Shown: positions 17,685 to 27,403, counted from the first letter of the stretch. The stretch: 58,326 nucleotides of DNA from Saprospiraceae bacterium (GCA_020629615.1 JAHDCZ010000003.1:8860-67185), one strand, 5' to 3'. Translations and numbers: made by a program. The notes: generated from the letters alone by a model not told the origin.

Positions 17685-18164
17685 TTAATGTTTATATAGT
17701 TTATTAATGTACTTAGTAATTTGTTCTGGTAAAAATGTAGAAATATCGCCTTGACCTTTAATGATCTCTCTTACTATGGTAGAGCTGATATGAGAGTATT
17801 CAGGCTGACTTATTAGAAATACGGTTTCTAATTCATGACCAATTATATGATTCAATTGTGATATCGTTTTTTCGTATTCAAAATCCGAAGAATTCCTTAA
17901 TCCTCTGATTAGATAATTAGCTCCAACATCTCGACAAAAATTAACCGTTAAACCTGTATAATTATTCACCTCAATCGTATCTTCCCCTGCAAAACATTCA
18001 TTGAGCCATTGCATTCGTTGATCAAGATCAAAAAGATATTTCTTTTGACTATTCACTCCAATGGCGATAATTATTTTATCAAATAAAGGTAGTGCGCGAT
18101 GGATCAAGTCAACATGCCCAAGAGTGATCGGGTCGAATGAACCAGGAAATACAGCAATTTTCAT
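17685..18164 (-). CDS. coaD: Pantetheine-phosphate adenylyltransferase
   Basis: A 159-residue cytoplasmic enzyme for the fourth step of coenzyme A synthesis (ATP + 4'-phosphopantetheine to dephospho-CoA). The nucleotidyltransferase signature PGSFDPITLGHVDLI carries the TxGH motif at residues 14-17, and the C-terminal ISSTIVREI block completes the ATP site. Length fits the family. The upstream TAACTTTG box at 18195-18202 is a likely promoter, and pruA follows after 2 bp. Confidence 0.96.
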   Translation of the reverse strand: MKIAVFPGSFDPITLGHVDLIHRALPLFDKIIIAIGVNSQKKYLFDLDQRMQWLNECFAGEDTIEVNNYTGLTVNFCRDVGANYLIRGLRNSSDFEYEKTISQLNHIIGHELETVFLISQPEYSHISSTIVREIIKGQGDISTFLPEQITKYINKLYKH

Positions 18165-18194
18165 TGAATAACTAGGGTTTCAGTGAATTTCAAA

Positions 18195-18202
18195 CAAAGT
18201 TA
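18195..18202 (-). promoter_or_regulatory. -7 promoter box TAACTTTG for coaD-pruA
   Basis: Exact TAnnTTTG match on the minus strand, 31 bp before the coaD ATG. No convincing -33 element at the expected distance. Confidence 0.45.
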
Positions 18203-18213
18203 ATCCAAACTGC

Positions 18214-18732
18214 TTATTCTTCTAATATTTTAAACGAATTAAGATAAAGTTCCATATCATCATTCAGCGACTTTTCTGAGGATGTGAACACTTGAACAAG
18301 ATAAAGAACATCTTTTTTTAAGACCATTTTACCCTTGGCAATCGTGCCGTTTTGATTGTAGCTTATTCGATATTTTAAGGCCGGTGAATCCTGAATTTCA
18401 TAGTGTTCTGAATAATCTACAATCCCATTAATATTATCTACCAATTCGTTAAGTGTAGATACTAAGAATTCACGTTGCAAAATGCTACTGTCCTGATGAA
18501 AAGTAGCATCTTCGTAGACGTTTAAGTTCAACATAAATATATTACCCGGATCTTCTTTTTGTTGGTAAGAATAATTATGTAATTCTACAGTACCCAAATC
18601 TGTTTGCAACTCGACAACTTTGGCTTCCATTCGTTCGGGTACATATACTCGAACCCCCATTTCGGGCGGTTCAAAATTTATCCAAGGCATTTGAAGGAGA
18701 CCACAATAAAGCAATACAATAAAATATTTCAT
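18214..18732 (-). CDS. Secreted or periplasmic protein of unknown function
   Basis: A 172-residue protein with an N-terminal hydrophobic stretch (about 1-17, YFIVLLYCGLLQMPW) that could be a short signal peptide. No family recognised with confidence. The body alternates strands and helices (GTVELHNYSYQQ, LKYRISYNQNGTIAKGKMVLKKDVLYLVQVFTS), which resembles the PsbP-like or DUF1795-like layout of small export proteins; this is only a shape similarity. It is monocistronic, divergent from the WG-repeat gene. Confidence 0.6.
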   Translation of the reverse strand: MKYFIVLLYCGLLQMPWINFEPPEMGVRVYVPERMEAKVVELQTDLGTVELHNYSYQQKEDPGNIFMLNLNVYEDATFHQDSSILQREFLVSTLNELVDNINGIVDYSEHYEIQDSPALKYRISYNQNGTIAKGKMVLKKDVLYLVQVFTSSEKSLNDDMELYLNSFKILEE

Positions 18733-18786
18733 GTTCCTTTTCTAGATACTCAAGTATAACGCTAATTTTAGTTTAAAGTATCTCTT

Positions 18787-19959
18787 ATGTTGCGTTTTAT
18801 TCTACTTCTTCTAGTACTATTTGTTTTTGAAAGTTGCCAAGATACCAAAACCGAAGTTAAAGGTCGATCTCTTGAGGCTGATGAAATTGAAGCCTATAAT
18901 ATTCACCTTGAAGATTATGACGAACCCAGATACAAGTGGGCCTACATGGATGAATCTGGTAAAGAAGTGATCAAAGCTTCATTCGATCAATGTAGGGATT
19001 TTTATGAAGGAATGGCGGCGGTCAATATTAAAGGAGCTTGGGGATTTATCGACAAAAAAGGAATGGAAGTCATTCCATGTCAATGGAAAAGTGTTCTCCC
19101 TTTTCAAGAGAAACTGAGTCGGGTTGAGCATTTTGATGGAAGATTCTCGTTCATTAACAAAGCTGGTGAAATCAAACTTAAATTAGACTACGACAAGGTT
19201 TTTTCCTTTGAGAATGGCTTAGCCAGATTCCAGTCTAAAGAAGGATATGGATTTATCGATTCTATTGGTAACGAAATCATTCCGGCACAATACTACGAAG
19301 CCTACAATTTCACGGAGAACTATGCGATTGTTAAAACTTATCAAAATTGGCAAGTTATCGACCGAGAAGGAAATATACTTAAAGAATTGTCAGGTGATCG
19401 AGTTTACAAGGAAAGTGAAGGATTCATTCGAATTAAAAAAAACAGTAAGTACTATTTTATAAGCACTCAGAGTTGGGATACTTTGCCTTTCGGCGAATTT
19501 GAAAATGCATCTGATTTTAATCATGGAATTTCGATCGTTTCAAAAGATGGTGAAAATCATTTCCTTTATAAGAATGGAACATTGAAACCCTTGGACTATT
19601 CATTGATTGAATATGCACAAAGTGGTCGATGGATGGTAAAACAAAATGAAAAATTTGGGATGATTGATTCAACCGGAGCAATCGTAATTCCAATAGTTTA
19701 TGATATGTTTTACTATTTCGAAGAAGGAATTTGCTGCTTTCAAGAAGGAGATTTATGGGGATTCATGGATGTCAATGGTAATGTGATCAAAGAAGCTTTT
19801 ACTCCTTTAATTTGGGGATATAAAAATGGATATGCTCGAGCGATCGTTAATCAATCGGTCATGTTTCTAAACAAAAAAGGAGAATTGGCGTTTTCTAAGA
19901 GATTCTTTGAAGTACGGGATTTTAGCGATGGTTTGGCGCGTGTAGAAATTTATCGATAA
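18787..19959 (+). CDS. WG repeat-containing lipoprotein
   Basis: A 390-residue protein with a lipoprotein-like signal peptide (LLLLVLFVFESC, Cys17). Most of the mature protein is built from about seven to eight WG repeats of roughly 45 residues, each with a core like WGFIDKKGMEVIP, YGFIDSIGNEIIP, FGMIDSTGAIVIP and WGFMDVNGNVIK followed by (Y/F)D.v..F.(E/D)G.a. These repeats form beta-propeller- or solenoid-like surfaces, common in Bacteroidota proteins; the ligand is unknown. A copy of the dispersed palindrome (19482-19497) lies within the coding sequence, in a different frame from the other coding copies. Confidence 0.85.
   Translation: MLRFILLLLVLFVFESCQDTKTEVKGRSLEADEIEAYNIHLEDYDEPRYKWAYMDESGKEVIKASFDQCRDFYEGMAAVNIKGAWGFIDKKGMEVIPCQWKSVLPFQEKLSRVEHFDGRFSFINKAGEIKLKLDYDKVFSFENGLARFQSKEGYGFIDSIGNEIIPAQYYEAYNFTENYAIVKTYQNWQVIDREGNILKELSGDRVYKESEGFIRIKKNSKYYFISTQSWDTLPFGEFENASDFNHGISIVSKDGENHFLYKNGTLKPLDYSLIEYAQSGRWMVKQNEKFGMIDSTGAIVIPIVYDMFYYFEEGICCFQEGDLWGFMDVNGNVIKEAFTPLIWGYKNGYARAIVNQSVMFLNKKGELAFSKRFFEVRDFSDGLARVEIYR
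19482..19497 (+). repeat. Dispersed palindrome, copy 1 (partial)
   Basis: TTTGCCTTTCGGCGAA, one arm and centre of the repeat whose full form is at 31227-31249. Inside the WG-repeat gene, where it encodes LPFGE. Confidence 0.5.
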
Positions 19960-19975
19960 GATATGCCATGAACAC

Positions 19976-20004
19976 TTTGACTATTCAAACTTCTTTTATC
20001 TTTG
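19976..20004 (+). promoter_or_regulatory. Promoter for lpdA (TTTG, 17 bp, TATCTTTG)
   Basis: A -33-like TTTG at 19976-19979 and a -7 box TATCTTTG at 19997-20004, matching the Bacteroidota pattern; the -7 box lies 28 bp before the lpdA ATG. Confidence 0.6.
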
Positions 20005-20032
20005 CTAAATTCTTATAAACAAAAACACTATT

Positions 20033-21430
20033 ATGACTTTTGATATTATTGTAATTGGTTCAGGACCAGGAGGTTACCCAGCGGCTATTCGAGCATCTCA
20101 ATTGGGTTTAAATGTGGCAATTGTGGAGAAAGAATCCTTAGGTGGAATTTGTTTAAATTGGGGATGTATTCCTACAAAAGCCCTGTTAAAAAGTGCGCAA
20201 GTCTTTGAATACATTAATCATGCGGAGGATTATGGTATCAAGGTAGCAAATCCAAAAGCGGATTTTAAAGGAATGATCAAGCGGAGCCGTGGAGTGGCCG
20301 AAGGAATGAGTAAGGGTATCAATTTCTTAATGAAAAAGAATAAAATTACGGTCATTGAAGGATTTGGAAAAATTGCGAGAGGTAAGAAAGTTGTTGTGAC
20401 CGACGACAAAGGAAAGAAAAAAGAGTACAGCGCGAAACATATCATTTTAGCGACAGGAGGTCGGGCCAAAGAACTCCCAAATTTACCAATTGATGGTAAG
20501 AAAATTATAGGGTATCGAGAAGCGATGAGTTTGGCTTCACAACCAAAAAAAATGGTCGTTGTTGGAGCAGGTGCGATCGGAGTTGAATTTGCATATTTCT
20601 ACAATGCCATTGGAACTGAAGTAACTGTGGTTGAATATATGCCAGAAGGATTACTGCCGAGAGAAGACAAGGACGTATCCAAAGAATTGACCAAAGTATT
20701 TACTAAAGCCGGGGTTACTGTCATGGCCAACTCAGCGGTACAATCTGTCAATACAAAAGGTAAAGGGTGTAAAGTCTTAGTTAAAAGTAGAAAGGATGAC
20801 AAAGAAGTTACTATAAATTGTGATGTGGTTTTAAGTGCAGCTGGTGTTTCAACAAATGTTGAAAATATTGGCTTAGAAGCCTTGGGTGTAAAAGTTGAAA
20901 AAGGCTTAGTACAGGTAAATGAATTTTATGAAACGAGTGTCAAAGGTATCTATGCAATAGGTGATATTGTTCCTGGACCCGCCTTGGCGCATGTTGCAAC
21001 CGCAGAGGCTATTACTTGTGTCGAAAAAATTGCTGGTTTGGATGCCGAACCAATCGATTATGGCAATATCCCTTCATGTACTTATTGTAGCCCTGAAGTT
21101 GCAAGCGTAGGAATGACAGAAAAAGCGGCGAAAGAAGCAGGTTATGATTTGAAGATAGGAAAGTTCCCATTCTCGGCATCAGGAAAGGCAAGTGCAAGCG
21201 GTGCAAAAGAAGGCTTTGTTAAAATGATTTATGACGCCAAATATGGAGAGCTTTTGGGTGCTCATTTTGTAGGAGCTAATGTAACAGAAATGATTGCGGA
21301 AATCGTGGCAACTCGAAAATTGGAAACAACTGGTCATGAAATTTTGAGAGCCATTCATCCACATCCTACCATGAGTGAAGCCGTTATGGAGGCAACAGCC
21401 GCAGCTTATGGCGAAGTCATTCATTTATAA
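20033..21430 (+). CDS. lpdA: Dihydrolipoyl dehydrogenase (E3)
   Basis: A 465-residue FAD flavoenzyme that re-oxidises lipoyl groups of 2-oxoacid dehydrogenase complexes and the glycine cleavage system with NAD+. FAD motif GSGPGGYPAA (9-18), redox disulfide C40/C45 in GGICLNWGCIPTK, NAD motif GAGAIGVEFA, and the C-terminal HPHPTMSE block with catalytic His444 and Glu449. Full family length. Monocistronic with its own promoter; the convergent PAQR gene ends 38 bp downstream. No E1/E2 genes are nearby. Confidence 0.96.
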   Translation: MTFDIIVIGSGPGGYPAAIRASQLGLNVAIVEKESLGGICLNWGCIPTKALLKSAQVFEYINHAEDYGIKVANPKADFKGMIKRSRGVAEGMSKGINFLMKKNKITVIEGFGKIARGKKVVVTDDKGKKKEYSAKHIILATGGRAKELPNLPIDGKKIIGYREAMSLASQPKKMVVVGAGAIGVEFAYFYNAIGTEVTVVEYMPEGLLPREDKDVSKELTKVFTKAGVTVMANSAVQSVNTKGKGCKVLVKSRKDDKEVTINCDVVLSAAGVSTNVENIGLEALGVKVEKGLVQVNEFYETSVKGIYAIGDIVPGPALAHVATAEAITCVEKIAGLDAEPIDYGNIPSCTYCSPEVASVGMTEKAAKEAGYDLKIGKFPFSASGKASASGAKEGFVKMIYDAKYGELLGAHFVGANVTEMIAEIVATRKLETTGHEILRAIHPHPTMSEAVMEATAAAYGEVIHL

Positions 21431-21468
21431 TTTTGCACTATTATCAAATGAAAGGTAAAACATCACTT

Positions 21469-22110
21469 CTAGTAGTTCATAATTAGATGTACTGCCTTCA
21501 TATGACTAACTGCACCTGCAAGCACAAATATGTGCCAAATCACATGATTATAGAGCATTGAATTTCTTAGGTAAAATAGCACTCCGATTGAATAAAAAGC
21601 TCCACCAATTATCATCCAATCCCATGCTCGATAGGGCATTGAATCTAATCCTGATTCAGGAATAAACACGATAGACCATCCCATTAAAACGTACATGGCA
21701 GTAGAAAAATAATCATACTTGCTGCCAAAAATTAATTTCCAGATCGTACCAATCAGAACAAATAACCATAGTCCATACAAAACCATTCTTCCTTCCTTGT
21801 TGTCTGAGTAGCACATTAATACTGGAGTGTAGGTTCCTGCAATCAAAAAGTAAATACTAATATGATCTAGAGTTCTTAAACGATCTTTGAGTTTCAGTTC
21901 CCACGCGGCGTGATAAAAGGTTGAGCTACAAAAAACCAATAAAAATGAAAACGCATAAATCAAAAGACTGAGCGTATAATTTGAGCTTTGATTAAGCGAT
22001 TGGATGAATAGGAACGGTATCCAAATCACACCGATAAGAATGCCAATCCCATGAGAATAAGCATTTAGTTTTTCAATATCACGATTCAATTGTTTCTCTG
22101 AAAACAACAA
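21469..22110 (-). CDS. PAQR / hemolysin III family membrane protein
   Basis: A 213-residue protein with seven predicted transmembrane helices and the family residues: N-terminal LNAYSHGIGI, FCSSTFYHAAWE, LDHISIYFLIAGTYTP and the C-terminal HVIWHIFVLAGAVSH. The His and Asp residues in these motifs form the zinc site of the PAQR fold (adiponectin-receptor relatives). The bacterial function is unsettled; roles in membrane-lipid homeostasis are proposed for the family, while hemolysin is a historical name. It is encoded alone between lpdA (convergent) and the DUF4249 gene. Confidence 0.92.
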   Translation of the reverse strand: MLFSEKQLNRDIEKLNAYSHGIGILIGVIWIPFLFIQSLNQSSNYTLSLLIYAFSFLLVFCSSTFYHAAWELKLKDRLRTLDHISIYFLIAGTYTPVLMCYSDNKEGRMVLYGLWLFVLIGTIWKLIFGSKYDYFSTAMYVLMGWSIVFIPESGLDSMPYRAWDWMIIGGAFYSIGVLFYLRNSMLYNHVIWHIFVLAGAVSHMKAVHLIMNY

Positions 22111-22150
22111 ATCAATAAAATTTAATGAATAAAATGAATGAATTTATGAC

Positions 22151-23101
22151 TTACAATTCAAGTACTTGTTCGTTTACGCCGCCAAAAATACCAAAACCAT
22201 TTTTGACATTCGAATAAATATCCGAAGGACGAGCAGAATTTGAGTTAACACTCTGCCGAGCTTGATATACTTCTACAGATTTGTAGTAATCGTATAGATT
22301 TTTACTAACTGATTGTATTCTTAATTTAATAATTGGGCTTGATTCTGTTTCTGATTCTCCTTCACCACTACTCCCTTCACCGTTATCTCCATTGCCATCA
22401 GATTGAGAATTTAAAACCGTACTAATAAAAGAAGTATTATGGTTTGAACCGTTGAAATGTAGATCAGTAATGAAAATTTTAGTGGTTCCATTATTTCTGG
22501 TATTCTGGAAAGGGTCTTCTGTATCACTGTCAGATGATTCAAGTTGATATTCTACCATGGCTTCTCCTCCATTTCCATTTTGATCGCTGGGTGTCTCATA
22601 GATCAAATCCCATATGTAATAGTTGTTTTGTTGATTATTATCTTTAATATTAAACTGCACCTCCAAAGCCGTCTTACCATTAACGAAAATGGTCATTGTA
22701 TCCAGATCCGATATAGTCGCATTGTAACTGATGTGATCCGTAGCAGATATGGTCTTAAAATTTTCTTTTTCAACTACGATTTCATAAGATCTGCCCTCTT
22801 CAGGTAACATCTCGTTAGAAAAGTAATAACCGTTTGACGTATAAATCAACTCAATTAATTGGTCAGAAACAATATCGCGAACAGTGACGATCGCATCTGA
22901 AACATCTTCAATATTATTGGAAGCATCTAAGACATTTCCAGATTTTGCTACATGGGCTCGCCATGGCTGTCCAGGACTAAAAGTAGAATTCACAACCAAA
23001 TGAGATTCAAAATCCAAATCTAGATCCAGTTTTCTTTCACAAGAAAACAACATTCCTACCAGAAGTAACGCTATAAAATATTTGATCTTGAATTGTAACA
23101 T
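22151..23101 (-). CDS. DUF4249 lipoprotein (locus 2)
   Basis: A 316-residue lipoprotein with signal peptide and lipobox MLFSC (Cys20). The body is beta-rich, with an Ig-like start (HLVVNSTFSPGQPWRAHVAKS), an insert rich in Gly/Asp/Ser/Glu near residues 235-262 (GDNGEGSSGEGESETESS), and the terminal motif SDIYSNVKNGFGIFGG shared with the other DUF4249 proteins here. It follows the STN-type receptor after 140 bp and completes the sigma-FecR-receptor-DUF4249 operon. A role as surface partner of the receptor is inferred from context. Confidence 0.87.
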   Translation of the reverse strand: MLQFKIKYFIALLLVGMLFSCERKLDLDLDFESHLVVNSTFSPGQPWRAHVAKSGNVLDASNNIEDVSDAIVTVRDIVSDQLIELIYTSNGYYFSNEMLPEEGRSYEIVVEKENFKTISATDHISYNATISDLDTMTIFVNGKTALEVQFNIKDNNQQNNYYIWDLIYETPSDQNGNGGEAMVEYQLESSDSDTEDPFQNTRNNGTTKIFITDLHFNGSNHNTSFISTVLNSQSDGNGDNGEGSSGEGESETESSPIIKLRIQSVSKNLYDYYKSVEVYQARQSVNSNSARPSDIYSNVKNGFGIFGGVNEQVLEL

Positions 23102-23241
23102 TAAAGATTAAGTCTTACCCATGAATATACGGCGTTTTGGGAAAAAATCACAATAAAAAGTTCGAAATCAAGTAATTACGCCAAGAATTATTCAATAATC
23201 CCCTTTAACTCCTCCGATCCAAAATAAAATATCGATCTGGA

Positions 23242-25872
23242 CTAAAAATTTATCTTAAATGTGAGATATGGTAAGATAGGGAATAATCCTACTCCAGTGA
23301 CTTCAGTTTGTTTATTTGCAGGATTATCATAGAGATAAACATAAAATGGATTGAAACGGTTGTAAACGTTATATACTCCGATTGAACCAGAAAAACCGTA
23401 CATTTCATACTGCCTATTCCAATTAAGTCCGATATCTAAATGATGATAATTTGGGAGTCGATAATTGTTTCTGCCCGTTAACTCTCTTGCATCGCCTCCG
23501 GGAATAGGAAAATTTTCAATCGCTAAACTGAAGTTTGATCCTGAACTGTAAGTCCAAGATGTCGCAATATTGAAATAATCATTTAAATCAAAGTTGAGCA
23601 TGGCAAAAAAATCGTGACGACGATCGTATTTATGCGGATATTTTTTGCCATCATTGATTCCTTCAAATTGTCTCTTTGAACTTGCCAAGGTATAAGCTAA
23701 CTCCCATTTCAATCGACCTTCATTTTTGGTGATTTTAAATTCTAAACCTGCAGCTTCACCAATACCGGGAAGAACATTCTCTTCCCAATCATTTGTCGTA
23801 TTAAAAACGGGTTCGTTCCCATCCGAACCATTTATTATCCCATAATATATATCTGCTTCTTCTCTATATTCCAAGAGGTTGTACATTTTTTTATAGTAGG
23901 CACCTGCATAGAGATTAAACTGATCAAAGAAAAAAGAGGAAGATCCAAAGCTGATTTGATGTGCAATTTCAGGTTTAATATTTTCAGTACTTGGAACCCA
24001 TAAATCTGAAGGAAGTCCTGTTCCTGGATTAACCAAAAGATGAACAAATTGAGACATTTTAGTATAACTAAACTCGAGACGGTGATTCTTGGAGTAGTTA
24101 TAATGAATAGAAAGTCTAGGTTCCAAAGAAAGGTAATTCTTTGAACGTACTCTATAATCATTTAATCGTACTCCTCCGTAAACAGCCACCGTAGTATCTG
24201 GCTGCCAATTGGCTTCAATATAAGCAAACGACTCACTTGAAAATGTAGAAGAATCACCTTCAAAATAAATATTCCCTACTCGTAAATCTAGCTCATCTCG
24301 TTGTTGGATGGTTGGGTTATATTCATGACTAGTCCAACCTAAGCCAAATTTTAGTTTTAAATTTTTCCTCCAATAGTAATCGAGGTTCGTTTTAATATTT
24401 AAATCTTTTATCCCTGAGAAAGCCCACACTTCAAATTCTTGATTATTCACAGTCAAAGTATCTTCATAGCTAAAAACATAAGAACCTCGAGATTGACTTT
24501 TATAATTCAAACGACTAAGGTGAACATTGGCAAATAATTGATCTCCGACCACTTGACTAAAGTTCAATGAAACTAAGCGATTACCCCAAATTAAACTATT
24601 CGATTCCGATAAATTAAAATCACTTGATTCGCCTTGAAAATCGTTAATCTTGGAGAATGCAAATCCATCGTTACCATTATAAGTACTTAAGGAAAGTTTT
24701 GAAGTTGAACTCAAATTAAAAACAATCTTAGAATTTGCATCGAAGTAGTTAATTCCTGTACGATCATTATCCAATAGTCTACTGAAGAGATCGTTGGCAT
24801 ATATATCCAGCCAAGAAGTCCTTCCAGCAATATTAAAAGTAACGATGTCCTCAAACAATGGACCATCTAATGAAGCCTGAACACCCAAAACCCCGATACC
24901 TATAGATCCTTTATGCTTAATTTTATTACCGTCTTTCAATTGGACATTTAAAACAGAAGATAATCTACCGCCATAACGAGCAGGAAAACCTTCCTTATGA
25001 AATTCAGCATTTTGGATAGCATCATCAATAAAAATACTTGACAGTCCTCCAACATGACCAACTTCGTACATAGGTACATTTTCAAAAAGCACCAAATTTT
25101 GATCAAAATTTCCACCGCGTACAAAATATCCGCCGGTCCCCTCATTGGGTGAAAGAATTCCTGGTTCAGTACGAATATTTAGAAAGATATCTTTTTTACC
25201 AAATAAGGTTGGTTTATGGTCTGTAAATTTAATGGGGATGGGACTTCCTCCAGTGTTAGGATTATTAGGTACTAAACCATGAATTACTATGGGATTTAAT
25301 TCATTATTAAACGTGAGTTCGAAGTTTCTAAAATGATCTTTACTGATATTGACGACAGATCGTGTGCTGAGATATCCCAGATAAGAAACGTTTATAATAG
25401 TCTCTCCTGGTTCTAATTTCAAGGAAAAATATCCCTGTTCATTGGTGAAAATCCCATTTTGAGTATTGGCATCTCGTAGAATTGCTCCAATCAATGGTTC
25501 TCCACTCTGTTTATCAACAACATAGCCTTTGAGCGTGTACCATTCTGGTTCTTCCAAAGGAATTAAAAGAATTCTTCTTTGCTTACCTTCTTGAACATTT
25601 ACAGATTGGCCATCCAAAACCCTTTCTAAAAGTTGTTCTAATGTTCTTTCCTTTCCGGTGAAATAGATCGTGCGATCGACATCAATATAATTGGAACTAT
25701 AACTAAAAACAACTTTGAAATCTGCAGCAAGATTCTGTAATGCTTCTTTAACCGTAGAGCTAGAATACTTTTTTAAATTAGGTAAACTCAATACAGTTTC
25801 TTGACCACTCAAACTTACATTCGCCGAAAGGCAAAATAAAAGAGGGATTATAAACCGTAGGTATTTTAGCAT
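23242..25872 (-). CDS. TonB-dependent receptor with STN signalling domain (locus 2)
   Basis: An 876-residue outer-membrane protein: signal peptide (about 1-23), STN domain (about 30-105) that contacts FecR-type anti-sigma proteins, carboxypeptidase regulatory-like domain (about 113-200, TLKGYVVDKQSGEPLIGAI), plug (about 215-330, VRGGNFDQNLVLFENVPM and ARYGGRLSSVLNV) and barrel ending in PYLTFKINF. The FecR gene lies 3 bp upstream and the sigma gene 7 bp before that, so ligand binding at the barrel probably triggers transcription of this operon. The signal peptide region contains a copy of the dispersed palindrome (25820-25835), encoding CLSAN. Confidence 0.94.
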   Translation of the reverse strand: MLKYLRFIIPLLFCLSANVSLSGQETVLSLPNLKKYSSSTVKEALQNLAADFKVVFSYSSNYIDVDRTIYFTGKERTLEQLLERVLDGQSVNVQEGKQRRILLIPLEEPEWYTLKGYVVDKQSGEPLIGAILRDANTQNGIFTNEQGYFSLKLEPGETIINVSYLGYLSTRSVVNISKDHFRNFELTFNNELNPIVIHGLVPNNPNTGGSPIPIKFTDHKPTLFGKKDIFLNIRTEPGILSPNEGTGGYFVRGGNFDQNLVLFENVPMYEVGHVGGLSSIFIDDAIQNAEFHKEGFPARYGGRLSSVLNVQLKDGNKIKHKGSIGIGVLGVQASLDGPLFEDIVTFNIAGRTSWLDIYANDLFSRLLDNDRTGINYFDANSKIVFNLSSTSKLSLSTYNGNDGFAFSKINDFQGESSDFNLSESNSLIWGNRLVSLNFSQVVGDQLFANVHLSRLNYKSQSRGSYVFSYEDTLTVNNQEFEVWAFSGIKDLNIKTNLDYYWRKNLKLKFGLGWTSHEYNPTIQQRDELDLRVGNIYFEGDSSTFSSESFAYIEANWQPDTTVAVYGGVRLNDYRVRSKNYLSLEPRLSIHYNYSKNHRLEFSYTKMSQFVHLLVNPGTGLPSDLWVPSTENIKPEIAHQISFGSSSFFFDQFNLYAGAYYKKMYNLLEYREEADIYYGIINGSDGNEPVFNTTNDWEENVLPGIGEAAGLEFKITKNEGRLKWELAYTLASSKRQFEGINDGKKYPHKYDRRHDFFAMLNFDLNDYFNIATSWTYSSGSNFSLAIENFPIPGGDARELTGRNNYRLPNYHHLDIGLNWNRQYEMYGFSGSIGVYNVYNRFNPFYVYLYDNPANKQTEVTGVGLFPILPYLTFKINF
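25820..25835 (-). repeat. Dispersed palindrome, copy 2
   Basis: On the minus strand TTTGCCTTTCGGCGAA, identical over 16 bases to copies 1 and 3. It sits in the signal-peptide codons of the locus 2 receptor, in the same reading frame as copies 3 and 5 (L-S-A). Confidence 0.55.
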
Positions 25873-25875
25873 CCT

Positions 25876-26829
25876 TTAGCATTTGATATCGCTAAATTTA
25901 TATCTGTTGTCTTTTGAGGTATATTCTAAATTAAAAACTTTTTTCATCTCGGCTAAGACATTTTCCAGACTTTCATTAGTATAGACACTATTTATTCTAC
26001 AATGGTTGGTCAGAACATTATTGTCTAAATCTATAACGATTCCATAATGCCGTTCTAAGGCAACCCGAATTTCACTTATGCTGGCATCTTGAAATACTAA
26101 TTTCTTGACATTCCAGCTCAAATAATTTTTATCGTTTTGTTCAAACTTGGCCAAATCACCGTTATAGAGTTGACAGGCTTCACCTTTTTTAAGAATAATT
26201 TTTCTGTTATTAAAGTCAACTGCTACCGAACCAGATTGAACATACACCTCAAAAACTTCTTCGGTAGAAATAACACTAAACTCAGTCCCCAGCACCGTCA
26301 CAGATCCATGGGATGTATTGACTTGAAATGGTTTTTCCTTATCGTGAGCTACTTTAAAGAATGCCTTTCCTTCGAGCTCTAAAGATCTTTGATTCTCAAA
26401 ATTTTGGTTTATTTCCAACGAACTAAACTCAGCCAGTTTAACTTCACTTCCATCAAGAGTATTTATCGTTTCTTGAATATTTTCGGTAGCGTAAGAACTA
26501 GGAAAAGAGGTATCTTCAGTATTAGAAAAATACCACAAACAAGAGACTATCAAAACAATCGATGCGGCTATTCCCAATGGTCTTAAATATCTCGTAACCC
26601 TTCTAGTGGAAGAAGAATCATCTAAGTTAGATTCCAATTTTTCCCAAGCAGTCGCGGGATTATAATCCTCATACTCATTTATATTGTCAAGCGCTGACCA
26701 ATTGGACTTCATTTCTTCCAAGGCCTTTAGATTATCAGCGGATTCTTTCTTCCATTGATTCAAGGATTCCAACTCATCTTGAGAGGCCTTACCTGTTAAA
26801 AAATTAGCGATCAAATTATTAATCTCCAT
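25876..26829 (-). CDS. FecR family anti-sigma protein (locus 2)
   Basis: A 317-residue membrane protein: N-terminal cytoplasmic domain (about 1-82, with a W-rich helix KSNWSALDNIN), one membrane helix (about 87-104, IAASIVLIVSCLWYF), FecR domain (about 115-225; TLDGSEVKLAEFSSLEI, VTVLGTEFSV) and a complete DUF4974 domain (about 245-317; LVFQDASISEIRVALERHYG). It transmits the signal from the STN domain of the receptor to the sigma factor. Gaps of 3 bp to the receptor and 7 bp to the sigma gene show tight operon structure. Confidence 0.94.
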   Translation of the reverse strand: MEINNLIANFLTGKASQDELESLNQWKKESADNLKALEEMKSNWSALDNINEYEDYNPATAWEKLESNLDDSSSTRRVTRYLRPLGIAASIVLIVSCLWYFSNTEDTSFPSSYATENIQETINTLDGSEVKLAEFSSLEINQNFENQRSLELEGKAFFKVAHDKEKPFQVNTSHGSVTVLGTEFSVISTEEVFEVYVQSGSVAVDFNNRKIILKKGEACQLYNGDLAKFEQNDKNYLSWNVKKLVFQDASISEIRVALERHYGIVIDLDNNVLTNHCRINSVYTNESLENVLAEMKKVFNLEYTSKDNRYKFSDIKC

Positions 26830-26836
26830 TCTCTTC

Positions 26837-27346
26837 TTATGTGTTTTTTGGATTCATTAATTCTCTTAAAATTCTCATTGCCCGTCCCATATGATTTTCT
26901 ACTGTTTTAATCGAAATATCCAATTCTTCCGCAATTTCGACGTAAGTTAAACCATTTTGTTTGCTCATCATAAAGACTTCTCTGCATTTAGGGGGTAATT
27001 GTCGTATTGAAGCATACAATTGCTCTTTTCGCATATATTTAGTCGCTTCATTATCAATTTGGGTTGAAGTAGAAAGGTTTTTTTTGGCCCATTCCGCATA
27101 CTTAGATTCAATCTTCTTTCTTCTCAAGCTTTCTAGGCACTTATTCTTGGTACTGGTAAAGAGATAAGATTTGGCATTGTTAAATTCTGTTTTGGAATTT
27201 AATTTATTCCAATAACTCAAAAACACATCGTTGACGATATCTTTTGCTACTTCCTTGTCTTGAACAATTTTAAAGGCAAAATTGCACAAGGGGTTATAGT
27301 ACACTAAAAATAATTGCTTGTATTTATCTTTTCGTAAACTCAACAC
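26837..27346 (-). CDS. RNA polymerase ECF-type sigma factor (locus 2)
   Basis: A 169-residue sigma factor starting at GTG 27346. Region 2 at about 8-75 (LFLVYYNPLCNFAFKI, VNDVFLSYWNKL) and region 4 at about 112-160 with HTH GLTYVEIAEELDISIKTVEN. It directs polymerase to the receptor operon when released by the adjacent FecR protein. First gene of the sigma-FecR-receptor-DUF4249 operon; no TAnnTTTG box is visible in the short gap upstream, consistent with control by an alternative sigma factor. Confidence 0.94.
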   Translation of the reverse strand: MLSLRKDKYKQLFLVYYNPLCNFAFKIVQDKEVAKDIVNDVFLSYWNKLNSKTEFNNAKSYLFTSTKNKCLESLRRKKIESKYAEWAKKNLSTSTQIDNEATKYMRKEQLYASIRQLPPKCREVFMMSKQNGLTYVEIAEELDISIKTVENHMGRAMRILRELMNPKNT

Positions 27347-27403
27347 TTCTAAAACCTTTGAGAAATAAAAATAGTTTATCTACTTTAAATCTGCAGAAAT
27401 AAC

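Noticed and set aside
20230-20469. Minus-strand ORF inside lpdA
   Set aside because: Lies fully within a strongly supported dihydrolipoyl dehydrogenase gene and has low-complexity shadow composition; the same applies to other short frames antisense to recognised genes.
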